Shown piece after piece: positions 33,047 through 42,439 of a stretch of 64,000 nucleotides of DNA. Every line of letters starts with the position of its first letter. Position 1 is the stretch's first letter. Origin of the DNA: Anthostomella pinea (taxonomy: Eukaryota; Ascomycota; Sordariomycetes; Xylariales; Xylariaceae); assembly GCA_963556695.1 (NCBI GenBank), contig CAUWAG010000012.1, positions 4,216,001 to 4,280,000 on the forward strand, written 5' to 3'. The notes below the pieces were generated by a model, which worked only from the letters and a program-made list of their open reading frames with translations, was not told the origin of the DNA and did not search any database. Both the position numbers and the translations under genes were made by a program.

Positions 33047-34020
33047 CTACTCCGACAAGCCGAACACAGTGTTGAACTTCCCATAGCCCGTCGCCTTGAA
33101 ACCGCCATGGGGCAGCGCACTCTCATCGTGGAGCGACATGTTATTGATGTGCACAGCCCCAATTTCGAGAGCACGAGCAAAGCGCAACCCCCGTCGAAGG
33201 TCCTCGGTGTACACGGCCGCAGCGAGACCGTAGTCCGTATCGTGTGCGATCGCCAGGGCCTCCTCGTCGGTCTCGAACTCGAAGATGCTGACCGTGGGGC
33301 CGAAGTTCTCGTTCCGGTAAGTATCCATGTCGCACGTCACTCCGGTCAGAACCGACGGCCGTAGTCGGGATCCCGTGTTTAACGAGTCGACGGCGTCGCT
33401 TCCGGGCCGCGTTATCGTCGCACCCTTGGCTTCGGCGTCCTCGAGTAGCCGTGTGACCTTTTTGACGCCTTGGGGATTTATCATGAGCGCTGTTTCGTCC
33501 TTCGAGGGGAACATCGAGGGAATGAGCGCGAGCAGCTTGGTCTCGAATTCCTAACGCACGCTCTTCTGGACGATGATGCGTTCCGTGGCCATGCAGCACT
33601 GGCCCGCGTACATGAAAGCGCCAGCCACGCAACACTGGGCAGCGAGATCGAGGTTTGCATCTTCGCAGACGATGGCCGGGGCTTGTCCGCCCAGTTCAAG
33701 CAAGGCCGGCTTGAGGTGCTGCGCCGCGAGCACCGCGACGATCCTGCCCACGGCGGTGCTTCCGGTGAAGTTAACCTTCTTCACCTGGGGGTGCGCGATG
33801 ATGGCTTTGCTGACTGAGCTTGCACGCGATATATCTGTGGAGATGAAGTTGAGCACGCCTCTGGGGAGACCGGCTTCTTGTAGCACGCACACGATTGCCC
33901 ACATGCTGCGGGGTGACAGTTCTGAACCCTTCAGGACGACGGTGTTTCCAGCGGCGATGGGAAGTATGGTCGCACGCATACCTAGGATGTATGGGGAGTT
34001 CCTGGTTTCATGTAAGCATG
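33047..34020 (-). pseudogene. Aldehyde dehydrogenase, C-terminal part, with nonsense codon
   Basis: This is the C-terminal two-thirds of an NAD(P)+-dependent aldehyde dehydrogenase of the salicylaldehyde/vanillin type. Recognisable are PYILGMRATILPIAAGNTVVLKGSELSPR, VNFTGSTAVGRI, ALLELGGQAPAIVCEDANLDL with the general-base Glu, and AGQCCMATERIIVQKSVR with the catalytic Cys. Immediately after SVR an in-frame TAG (33551-33553) stops translation; the same frame then continues EFETKLLALIPSMFPSKDE through the C-terminal domain to 33047. Sequence before PYILG no longer matches the family, so the break point lies near 34000. The N-terminal part is found 2.3 kb away at 36295-36621. The gene is broken twice, by insertion/deletion and by a stop. 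Confidence 0.88.
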
Positions 34021-34239
34021 CGTTGGTGACTTCGCGATGCGCTGCCAGCATGGGAAGAAGTGTGCTGGGGTCTCTGGGGATGGTAGTGAAATGGTCACCA
34101 AGAAGCACCTTATACCAGGACCAAATAACGTGCAGTCACCAGTCCCGGGATGCTCTGACTTACCAAGGAGCCACCACCCACGAATGAAGCTATTCAGCTC
34201 GGAGATTTATGGCAATATTATCATTCGAAAGCGCAGAAG

Positions 34240-35985
34240 CTGTTTACTCGTACAATCTTACGGGCGTCCGAATGGCTCGCCCCGAACGGGTGTGCCTAGG
34301 CTCCTGTACAGCCTCCAAAACCTCCTCTTCAGCCGAGTCTTCGTCTTCGTCCTCTGAATCCTCTGAATCCACAACTACAACTTCTGCTTCACCCGCAAGG
34401 GCACCAGGGGTGATAGTACCACCCGTACTTAGTATCTGCGTGACTGTTCTGAATTTCTTGTTAGGATTAGGGACCTTCTTCCGCTTCTTAGGCCGTGCCC
34501 GCTCCAGTTCAGCCTCCAGAGCCTTGATCTTCCTATCCTTGATCACAAGCTCGGTCTCCTTAGCCTCGAACGCGTTCGCTATCTTCCTATACTTCAGCCT
34601 GGTTCCTGGAGATCATTTTTTGCCGAAATCCATAATCTGTTGGCTCGTAGTAGGCGTCTGCTGGTCCTCTGGTTCAGAGCTTTCAGGAGTATCAAGCTCA
34701 GGGGTCTTTCTCTTGTCTTCTTGTATCTCTGGGTGTTTAAACACTTCCTGCGGCTGATAGGATAATATCCAGTGACTTTGAAGCCAGAGAGGATGTTTTG
34801 CTTCGTGAAGGCGGTAGTTCTGGCTTTGCTATAGCACCGGATGAAGTTGATCTTGTCAACAGGCGAGGCATCCGTCAAGGAATTCAGCTCAGAGAGGAAT
34901 TTCTGGTAGTATGCCTTCAGGGCATTATAGGGACCGTTATCCAGGGGTTGCATGCCGTGACTAGTATGCGCAGGAAAGAAACAGAGCAATATGTTGTTGA
35001 GAAAACATATAGTCATGAATTCGTCCTATTAATACGCGTTAGACCATATTAAATCAGGAAAAATGAAAGAAAGTCCATTTAAAATAAGGAAAAATCGTAT
35101 ACGTACGGAGGTGTGGCTCTTGTGGCCATCCAGTATTAAGAGGATAGCCTCAGACTGGTCTCCTCCTCGTTCTTCGTTTGCCTGTGGGAGGAAAACATCT
35201 TTTAGCCACTTGTAGGCTATAGCATTCAAAGTCCAGCCGTTCTCTGAGCATATATAGTGCCAATCTGCGGTCTTTTTAAACTCGTCGATGAACCACTGCA
35301 CTTGGAGGTCCTTCCCTTTGAAGATAATACCTGGTTTAAGGATTTTTCCAGTTGCTGAGATGGTCTCGATAAAGGAGGTCCAGCTACGGCCCTGTGGGCT
35401 CTTAAGAAAGGCTTTCTTGATAACAGAACTACCTAGAACTAGGGAGTCGATGCCTGTGAATCTAATGAGATTTTTTCCGGAATTAAAGGGGTAGATATAG
35501 TTACCAAAACCCGCCATAATGCCGCCCTTATCGATGTTATAGGTGTTCTTTGGCTTCACCTAGCCGTAATCTTCGAGAATTTCAAAGAACCAGTTAACTG
35601 ATTTAGGCGTGAACCCCTTGAAGCGTGCTACTTCCATCCTTTTGCCGACTTTCGTCTTGATTTCGGGGTTGCGGCGCTTGAAGGCTGCCATGAAGGTGTC
35701 TCCTAGGGGGCCCTCATCTCCCTTCTTCTTCAACAACTTCTTGACGATCTCACGAACCAGGGAGTGCGAAGGGGCTAGGCCGAGCTTTTCCTGTAGTAAA
35801 ATCCACTTGATTATAGTCTTTTCCTGGACAGGGGATAGTCTCTGTTGCTGTGTGTGGGCTTCGGTTCTGGTAGCCTTGCCGTTGAGTCGATCAGACAGCG
35901 TTTGGTGCGGAATACCGTGTTTTTGACCGGCTTTTTGCACAGATAGGCCCTTATCTGTGATATCTAAGATCGCCGAAGCCATCTG
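34240..35985 (-). mobile_element. Decayed pogo/Fot1-like DNA transposon
   Basis: A DDE transposase reads on the minus strand from about 35982 to 34244. The N-terminal part has a psq-type helix-turn-helix (GLSVQKAGQKHGIPHQTLSDRL) and a CENP-B/Tc5-like second helix-turn-helix. The DDE part includes TYNIDKGGIM (the first Asp), ILLILDGHKSHTS (the second Asp) and HTSHGMQPLD. An 81-bp intron (35026-35106) splits it. It has a stop codon (35560-35562) in place of an expected residue before VKPKNTYN, and frame breaks near 34600. It therefore cannot make a full transposase. Terminal inverted repeats and a TA duplication could not be defined. The insertion sits between the two parts of the aldehyde dehydrogenase. 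Confidence 0.85.
34244..35982 (-). pseudogene. pogo-like DDE transposase remnant
   Basis: Consists of four open segments: 35560-35982 (DNA-binding), 35107-35559 and 34594-35025 (DDE, joined by splicing), and 34244-34546 (a C-terminal basic coil with an acidic SEDSEDEDEDS block). The first three are in one frame. The break between the third and fourth is a frame change in or near an A-run, and a further one lies in the same interval. The stop at 35560 fits TGG to TAG. Confidence 0.82.
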
Positions 35986-36294
35986 ATCCTTCGTATACGA
36001 ATAGGGAGGTATTTTGGGCGACTATACGATGCTGCGGTGCGTATAGAACGAGGCTTTAGGAGAGCCGTGAAAATCTCTATTTAGGGTACTAAAGGCGGGG
36101 TAATAGCTCCTCAATCACGTAAGCCGGGAGGGGTAAATTTAGCATTGGGGAAAACCTCAAGATCAGGGCTATCTAGAGCACTAAATACATTGTGAATAGC
36201 TTCAATATCAGTCTGAATCTGTATAAGTGAACATGTGGGAGTTTTGGTGGTGATGGTGGGGTTTGGCTGGCCGACTAGTGGGGGTGGCCGACTT

Positions 36295-36621
36295 CTATGG
36301 GGGGATGGTAAAGCCGACCCACGTGTCTGATGCTCCTGTCTCGTCTCGCATGTACGTGGCTAGCTCTTCGCGCCTCTTGTCCATGATTTCCGCGGCTCTC
36401 AGCAGTATGTCGCGTCGTGTAGTTGTGAGCGAGTGTCGCCACTCTCTTAATGCTGCCAAACCCGCTTCGACAGCCTCGACTGCATCTTCAGGGGTTGCTG
36501 CCACACATCGATGGCACAGCTTGCCGGTGCTTGGGTTGATCACGTCGAACAGGTTATTGGTACGACGCTCTTCGCCGTCCACTACAAGGGGTACTGAGTA
36601 GTCCGTCATTGCTGGAGTCAT
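36295..36621 (-). pseudogene. Aldehyde dehydrogenase, N-terminal part
   Basis: About 108 codons read MTDYSVPLVVDGEER, FDVINPSTGKLCHRCVAATPEDAVEAVEAG, RRDILLRAAEIMDKRREELATYMRDETGASDTW and stop soon after WVGFTIPP. This is the expected start of an aldehyde dehydrogenase; the likely start codons are 36621 or 36606. It continues the fragment at 33047-34020 in the same orientation, but about 45 residues between DTWVGF and PYILG are missing. Together they represent one gene cut by the transposon. It may have belonged to the adjacent cluster, where it would have oxidised aldehydes to acids (inference). Confidence 0.85.
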
Positions 36622-36656
36622 TTGCTAAGGGATATGTCTGGGTGTTATAAGGAACT

Positions 36657-37308
36657 TATCGCGTCGTATTGTACCGAACATCGAGAAGCATGAGGGTGAC
36701 CAACGAGAAACATCTCGCAGTAATATAGACTTTCGAACGAATGATCCGTGCGTGGGCGAGGACGGAGCATACACCGTTCGGGGAAATCAATCGCAAGAAG
36801 TTTATACAATGGAACAGTGTCGCACCTCCTTGGACTATGTGATCATCCATCAACAATGGGTTCCTAGAGTTCGAGACATTTATGTCACTCATGAGCAGAG
36901 AAATAATGGACAGAGCAAAAATCCTTGCCAGCAGTATACTATGATAATGCAGCGCCCGTATGATGGCGAACCTGAGTGTATTTTTTTGCATATTGTGACC
37001 CTCGAGTTGCATATGCTGAGACTTACCACTTCCCGTTCTTATAATGCGGGCTTATAACTGCCATGCAGCAGACATGTGTGATGGGCACTTGTCTACATAG
37101 CTAGGTACAGTTGCGCGATACAAGACGAACACCAAGACGCCAACCCCTCATTGTGGACTGCGAGATGATTCAGCCGAGGCGACGATATGTGTGCACGCGT
37201 CGCCAGATATGGCTCCCACCCATATGCAATAAGATGAGCCCGGTACTATTGGGTGATCTTCGTGTGGTATGTGCCTGCCCCGAGAAATATCGCGTCGTAT
37301 TGTACCGA
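36657..37308. repeat. 21-bp direct repeat pair
   Basis: The same 21 bases (tatcgcgtcgtattgtaccga) occur at 36657-36677 and 37288-37308, 631 bp apart in the same orientation. No gene is recognised between them. Confidence 0.85.
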
Positions 37309-37429
37309 CGCGGGACTGGCCTGGCTGCCTACCATTGGTTTCATGGGACACTCAAATATCACAAGTCAGCAGCACGCAGTCAGGAACACTTAAGCATTCA
37401 ACGTCAGCAGTACGCAATAGTAATCCAAC

Positions 37430-38470
37430 AAGGCCGATTCGTCAGCCATGTGGAGGTGAAATCTCCGTCCTATCTACAGTAGTCCAAAACAGGAGATATC
37501 GATCCGCACCAGGATGGTGGCTCAATGCCCAGGCGTGTGATGCTATGCTTGCACGAACAACTCGCACGGATACTGTATGCAAGATCTCTTGCCCAAGGCA
37601 ACCGACAACGACATCGTCAGCGCCGTCTAACGAAGTCACAAGCGCCTATCCGTTCGCGAGCGTGAAGAGCGGGCGAACCTTGCCTGCTCCTCAAGTGATC
37701 TTGTTTTGGTAGCTATGACAGTAGCGCGGTCGGGCTTTGGAATGCGCCGCGCCTGGGTTTTTCCGTTCAGTAAAAGACGTTCGTTCAGGGGAAAACGTTG
37801 GAACCATGGCGATGGTCCAGGAAACGTTCGTGGGGCCCTGGACGAGGTTGGTGCATTGTATAAGGTCCATATCCAGGCTCGTGGACTGGAGTCGTACCCG
37901 GACCTTCGCGCTGTTGTGCGGGCTTCGCAGTCTGCCTGCCCCTTTTTTGGACACCATAGGGGTTTCCGGCTGGCTGGATCCGAACTCCTCGTAGCGGAAC
38001 CGCCCCAACAAAAGCTGATTTGCTCCAGGTTGGCGCAGAGCCCGAAGTGAAGTTAGAGTTGATATCACCTTTCAATATCCTGAGTCCGGAAGATGAAATC
38101 GGAGTCCAATATCTCTATGGAATCTGTCGATTAAATGGCGAGGAAGCGGCCTGCGTATCCAGGTGACATCTCAAGTTGAGCTCTCGAAACTTGGCTCTGA
38201 TTTCAGAGTCATCGGCATCACGAGGGATGCGAATGGGAATGACATTGTAGAGACTGCGTTAGTCCGTATCGTGTCTCGCCATGGTTGCTCGGTGTGGGAC
38301 GACTGATAAGAACATCCAGACTTAGATGGGAAATCTGGTCTGCTTTGACCATGTTTTACTGGCGACTCGACCTTATAAATAGACATGGGATGGTGCCCAA
38401 TCTTACGTACCAAGGCATTGGGTGCCTGCTAAGCCAACGTTGTACTGTACAGAGGCACGTTATCGTTTCA
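37430..38470 (-). pseudogene. Decayed copy of the J-domain gene
   Basis: Nucleotide stretches here match the neighbouring open J-domain gene in the same order and orientation. Examples are 37431-37480 against 38890-38935, 37500-37560 against 38970-39020, 37865-37945 against 39664-39740, 38161-38260 against 39861-39950 and 38400-38455 against 40100-40155. It is broken into many short frames. The J-domain HPD motif reads HLD. It is shorter than the other copy by about 250 bp, mainly in the middle. No protein can be expected. Confidence 0.75.
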
Positions 38471-39110
38471 GATGCAGGGCGCTGAGGTTGTAATTCCAAT
38501 TTCCATGCTTTCGCTACGATCGGTGAAACTGCTCAAAACACTATTCTTGGTGATACATGACTATGAATGAATAATAAGCCGTCTACCAGAAGATACTCAC
38601 ATGATTCTGGTCTTAGGGCACCTAGAGACCCTGAGGACGTATCCATTGCTTGGGTTTTAACAGAACGTTGCTTGGAACATGCCAGTTCAGGTAAGCCAAT
38701 GCAGAACAGTATTCGATGATGAGAATTAGATTGATTCGGAAAGCCTTCGATGTCTTGGTCCCGCTTGCACCAGCGTCTACCGCAGCCGAACCCTTGAGAC
38801 CTTGCCTGACGACACCAAGTGGATCTACAGCACGGAATCAAACGCATGTGAGCTCTGGAGGCCAGCACTAGGCAGTCTCAATCTCATAAGGCCGATACGT
38901 CAACCATTGGAGGTGATTTCTTTGCTAACCACAATTGTACAGAATAGGAGTATCGGTAAGTAATAGGAACGTAGCGCAATGCCTGGGCGTTTGATGCTGT
39001 GTTTGTACGAATAAGCTCCGAGCTATGTGTACATTGATTTGTCCAATGAAGCCGTCCACGACAACGGCAGTATCGAGTAGCAATGTCCCAAACGCCTACC
39101 CGCTCGCTGC

Positions 39111-39974
39111 TCAACAGAAAAATAGGTCCGTTGCTACTGCCTCCTCCAACAGTCCCGCCCAAGCATCGATTGCCTCCTTGAGTCCAAGATATTGTCGCCA
39201 CAGACTTCCGTACTGGGTAGCGGACGAACCGTAACCAGATAGGGGGAAGGGGACTGGAAATGCCGGGGCATGTATGTTGCCAAGCAGCGTTGTGCACTCC
39301 ATATTTGCCTTGTTCATGTTGTCGAGGAATTCGTGATAGGGGAATGCTGATAGGAAAGGATGATTGTGAGATAAGCAGATAAGGAGACCGCAGCGCGTTT
39401 GGAGTTCTAGGACACGCGAGAAGAGAATTTCGCAGTCCAGGAAATTATTGTGGTAGTGCATCGGTGGCACATAATGAGCTCGTTGTATGTTATAAGCTCG
39501 GGGCGTATGATTTCGAGTAGAAGGTTGTAGGCGAGATAAGGAGTTAAACGTACGGCTGCGCCCTATGTATTCCCAGATACTTTGCTCGAGGGTGTCGCTG
39601 CCCGGGAAATGATTAGGGTAGTGAGGCGGTGGTACATGACGAGGTCGTGGTATATCATGAGATCGGGGCGTACGATCTCGAGTCCATGGCTGTGGCGGAT
39701 CGTCGGGCTGTTGTGCAGACTTCGCAGTCTGCCTGCGTACTTCAGGGTTTTCGATATCGTACGACCTTCGGCGGACCGGATTAGAGAGCGTTTCATAAGC
39801 CTCATGGATGCTTACGAAGATGGTTTGATCGGCTTCTGGTGAAGTGGTCTTCTTATCCGGGTGATATCTCAAGCTTAGCTCTTTAAATTTGGCCCTGATG
39901 CTTCCGGCATCAGCATCGCGTGGAACCTCGAGAATCTCGTAAAAACTGCGTTTGTTCGAAAAAAAATTCGGCAT
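39111..39974 (-). CDS. J-domain (DnaJ-like) protein with internal Pro/His repeats
   Basis: The reading frame starts at 39974 (an upstream Met at 40052 is possible) and encodes about 287 residues. Residues about 8-72 are a J domain: RSFYEILEVPRDADAGSIRAKFKELSLRYHPDKKT with the HPD motif, then SIHEAYETLSNPVRRRSYD. Such domains stimulate Hsp70 ATPase. After it come two related segments of about 40 residues: TRDRTPRSHDIPRPRHVPPPHYPNHF and TRNHTPRAYNIQRAHYVPPMHYHNNF (joined only by intervening sequence). The C-terminal region has no recognised domain. Matching sequence extends past the stop toward 38890 in the duplicate, so a further exon may follow. It is the open copy of a tandem duplication and may itself be decaying. 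Confidence 0.7.
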   Translation of the reverse strand: MPNFFSNKRSFYEILEVPRDADAGSIRAKFKELSLRYHPDKKTTSPEADQTIFVSIHEAYETLSNPVRRRSYDIENPEVRRQTAKSAQQPDDPPQPWTRDRTPRSHDIPRPRHVPPPHYPNHFPGSDTLEQSIWEYIGRSRTFNSLSRLQPSTRNHTPRAYNIQRAHYVPPMHYHNNFLDCEILFSRVLELQTRCGLLICLSHNHPFLSAFPYHEFLDNMNKANMECTTLLGNIHAPAFPVPFPLSGYGSSATQYGSLWRQYLGLKEAIDAWAGLLEEAVATDLFFC

Positions 39975-40150
39975 GGTTACTCGGTGTGTTTGGGGGGGGG
40001 TATGGACGAATACGTCCGGAAGTTGATGGGAAATGTGTTCTGCTTCGAGCATGTGTTAGTGGCGACTTGACTTTGCGAAACAGACCTGGATTGGTGGCTA
40101 ACCTTAAGGTACCAAGGAATTGTCTGCCTGTTAGGCCAACACAATGCCGC

Positions 40151-41128
40151 GGAGACCTTGAGGTCTTTACCCGGGGACACCAGGTAGCTCAGAACATGAC
40201 CAAGAACACGGTGGTATCCTCTATTTGCTTCACCAAGCTTCGATACACGCTGCACTATGCGAGAAGCTGGTATTAACGGACGGAACGTACTGCTGCATGA
40301 ATAGCCGTGACTCGCCAAGATTGAAGATGTCGACGTCGACGGTCAAGAGAGGGGTGACTGATCAATGCCAGCCCAAGATGGGTTGTGTGAGTGGGAGAGG
40401 AAGAGGAATACTTGAGAGCGACGAACAAATGAAATGTTTCTGTTGGTCTACCTTAGCTTTCAAACGGAGCGGCTTGCGCTACTGACATGTTGTGGACGTT
40501 TTGGGTACTCGACAGAGTCTCAATGTTTTGATTCGGATCGCGACTCATTGGCGAATGACGGAGGTTTCGCTGGAGCCAAAATGGCGCCTCTAGCCGTGAG
40601 CCATGACAACCTCGGTAATTTGCTCAAAATTACAGCAGAGCGTCTGATTGTTGAGGAAATTGACACCATCCCTCAACCGCTGGGTTGAGAATCACAAAGC
40701 CGAACGAGTGAATTATCATGTGATAGGTGTGCAAGCGCCAGGAATCATAGAACCACCGACCTGAGGGAGTGACACGACTGGAACCAGATCTGCGAAAGCA
40801 AATTAAGACGTGAACATCGATTCTCATTATTCAGTATACACAAGAGGCTCCAAAGCCCAACACCAGAGAGATAACTTATGTACAACGCAGAATAGAAATA
40901 AAAGATGTCGAAAAATGTACAGCAGAATGTTCCCCAATCCAACTTGCGACCCCCGAGCAACCATCAACTTCATCCATTTTATTATTCCAGCAACCTGGTT
41001 CATCAGCGGCATTGTGGAGGTCTCGCCAACTCCCAACTCCCAACTCCCAACTCCCAACACCCAACATCCAACATCCAACCTCCAACATCCAAAATCCCCA
41101 AATTCACTCGATAACTCAATAACGTAAC
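40151..41128. other. Intergenic with minisatellite
   Basis: Nothing codes convincingly here. A CCAAC-based minisatellite lies at 41026-41095, next to the stop of the GH64 gene. Confidence 0.45.
41026..41095. repeat. CCAACTC/CCAACAT minisatellite
   Basis: Nine or ten adjacent 7-8 bp units, first ccaactc and then ccaacatc variants. It lies just downstream of the GH64 gene (3' side). Confidence 0.85.
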
Positions 41129-42439
41129 TTAAGACGAGGAAAACCCGCCAACGGTAAGCTGCAGAACCTGCGGGTTCGCGCCGGCCACAACACCGGCCTC
41201 GTTCTCGGAGCTCGGGTTGACGTCGTCGTACGAGAACGCGTAGCCCCGGCCGTCGGTCTCGTACTCGTGCACGAGGCGGCTGTAGTGGTTCGTCGGGCTC
41301 TGCTGGTAGTAGCTGTCGCTGCTCAGTGACGGCTGGACGTCGCCGCCATCAACGAGCAGGGTGGTGCGGGTGAAGGCGGCGCACAGCCGCGGGACGATGG
41401 CGCTGTGGATGTCGTTGTCGCCCTCCAGGATGGCGAAGGGCCCGGAGTTGCAGCCCCAGATGTCGGCCGTGGTCGGCTTGGGGTAGCCGCGGTTGTCGCC
41501 GTCGCACGTGAGCTCGGTGCTGGAGACGCGGCAGGTGACGTTGCCCGCGCCGACCTGCGTCTGGATCGTTAGGTCCTCGTTGGTGTACTTGGCCCACACC
41601 TGCTCCGTGTAGTCGGTGTAGTAGTCGTACATAGCCGTGGGGTTGTTAGAGAGGTATAGGTTAGGAGCCATGACGCGGAGCGGCGTGGTGCCGTCTTCGC
41701 TCATCACGCACATGTGTCCCCATTCGGCGCCGTCAATCGCAGATTGTGCCTTTAGGCCGTTGCAGATGTCGGCGATAGCACCAGCGCCTAGACCCTGGAC
41801 CTTCTGGACCTCGCCGCTGTTGAGAGTGAGGGTCATGCCCATGACGAGGCCGACGAAATCCACGAAGGAGATGTTGGCGTAGATACCGCCCTCGGATGTG
41901 TTGGTCAGCTCGACGAAGCCCCAGTTGATGTTCGCCGAAGGGTCTCGCGGATTCGCGGCCGATGGTTCCACGAGCTGAGGGTTCCCGTCGGCCGAAGACA
42001 CGGTGAAGAAGGTAAGCTCTCCATCGGCGATCCAGATGCGGCCGGATATGAGGAAGTCCGGCAGTGTGAACTCGGTGGTCTCGCCCAGGCCGCCGAGAGG
42101 GTGTGCAACTGTCGCGTTTATGATGATGGGGGTGGTGCTTCCCAGGGGGTTCGGGTAGTACCAGGTGCCGTCAGTCGACAGCATCACAACAACCCCGTTC
42201 GTGTCCTGGCCGGTTACCCAGGCGTGCATGGAAGTACCTCCGAAGTTGTTGACCACCGATATCCGCAAGGGGTTGTCCGCTTTCACTGCATTGATGGGAA
42301 AACTTGTGCCATTAACAGTGTTGAGTTCCGAAATCTGCAGGCTCCCTGTGCCTCCCGGGTTAACGACGATCGGAGCAGCGAGCGAGGGGGTGATCAAGGA
42401 GACCACGGTGGCCATGGCGAGGGTGAAAAGGCCACGCAT
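41129..42439 (-). CDS. Secreted GH64 beta-1,3-glucanase (thaumatin-like fold)
   Basis: This single-exon 436-residue protein begins with a classical signal peptide (MRGLFTLAMATVVSLITPSLAA). It resembles fungal glycoside hydrolase family 64, enzymes that cut beta-1,3-glucan. Supporting blocks are LQISELNTVNGTSFPINAV and NPLRISVVNNFGGTSMHAWVTGQDTNGVVVML. Further support comes from WYYPNPLGSTTPI, SGRIWIADGELTFFTV, FVDFVGLVMGMTLTLNSGEVQKVQGLGAGAI, and the C-terminal CNSGPFAILEGDNDIHSAIVPRLCAAFTRTTLL and GYAFSYDDVNPS, the last being the thaumatin-like ending. Ten or so sites look N-glycosylated. It probably acts on the fungus's own or other fungal walls. A tatata-like sequence about 240 bp upstream (near 42680) is a weak TATA candidate. 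Confidence 0.9.
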   Translation of the reverse strand: MRGLFTLAMATVVSLITPSLAAPIVVNPGGTGSLQISELNTVNGTSFPINAVKADNPLRISVVNNFGGTSMHAWVTGQDTNGVVVMLSTDGTWYYPNPLGSTTPIIINATVAHPLGGLGETTEFTLPDFLISGRIWIADGELTFFTVSSADGNPQLVEPSAANPRDPSANINWGFVELTNTSEGGIYANISFVDFVGLVMGMTLTLNSGEVQKVQGLGAGAIADICNGLKAQSAIDGAEWGHMCVMSEDGTTPLRVMAPNLYLSNNPTAMYDYYTDYTEQVWAKYTNEDLTIQTQVGAGNVTCRVSSTELTCDGDNRGYPKPTTADIWGCNSGPFAILEGDNDIHSAIVPRLCAAFTRTTLLVDGGDVQPSLSSDSYYQQSPTNHYSRLVHEYETDGRGYAFSYDDVNPSSENEAGVVAGANPQVLQLTVGGFSSS

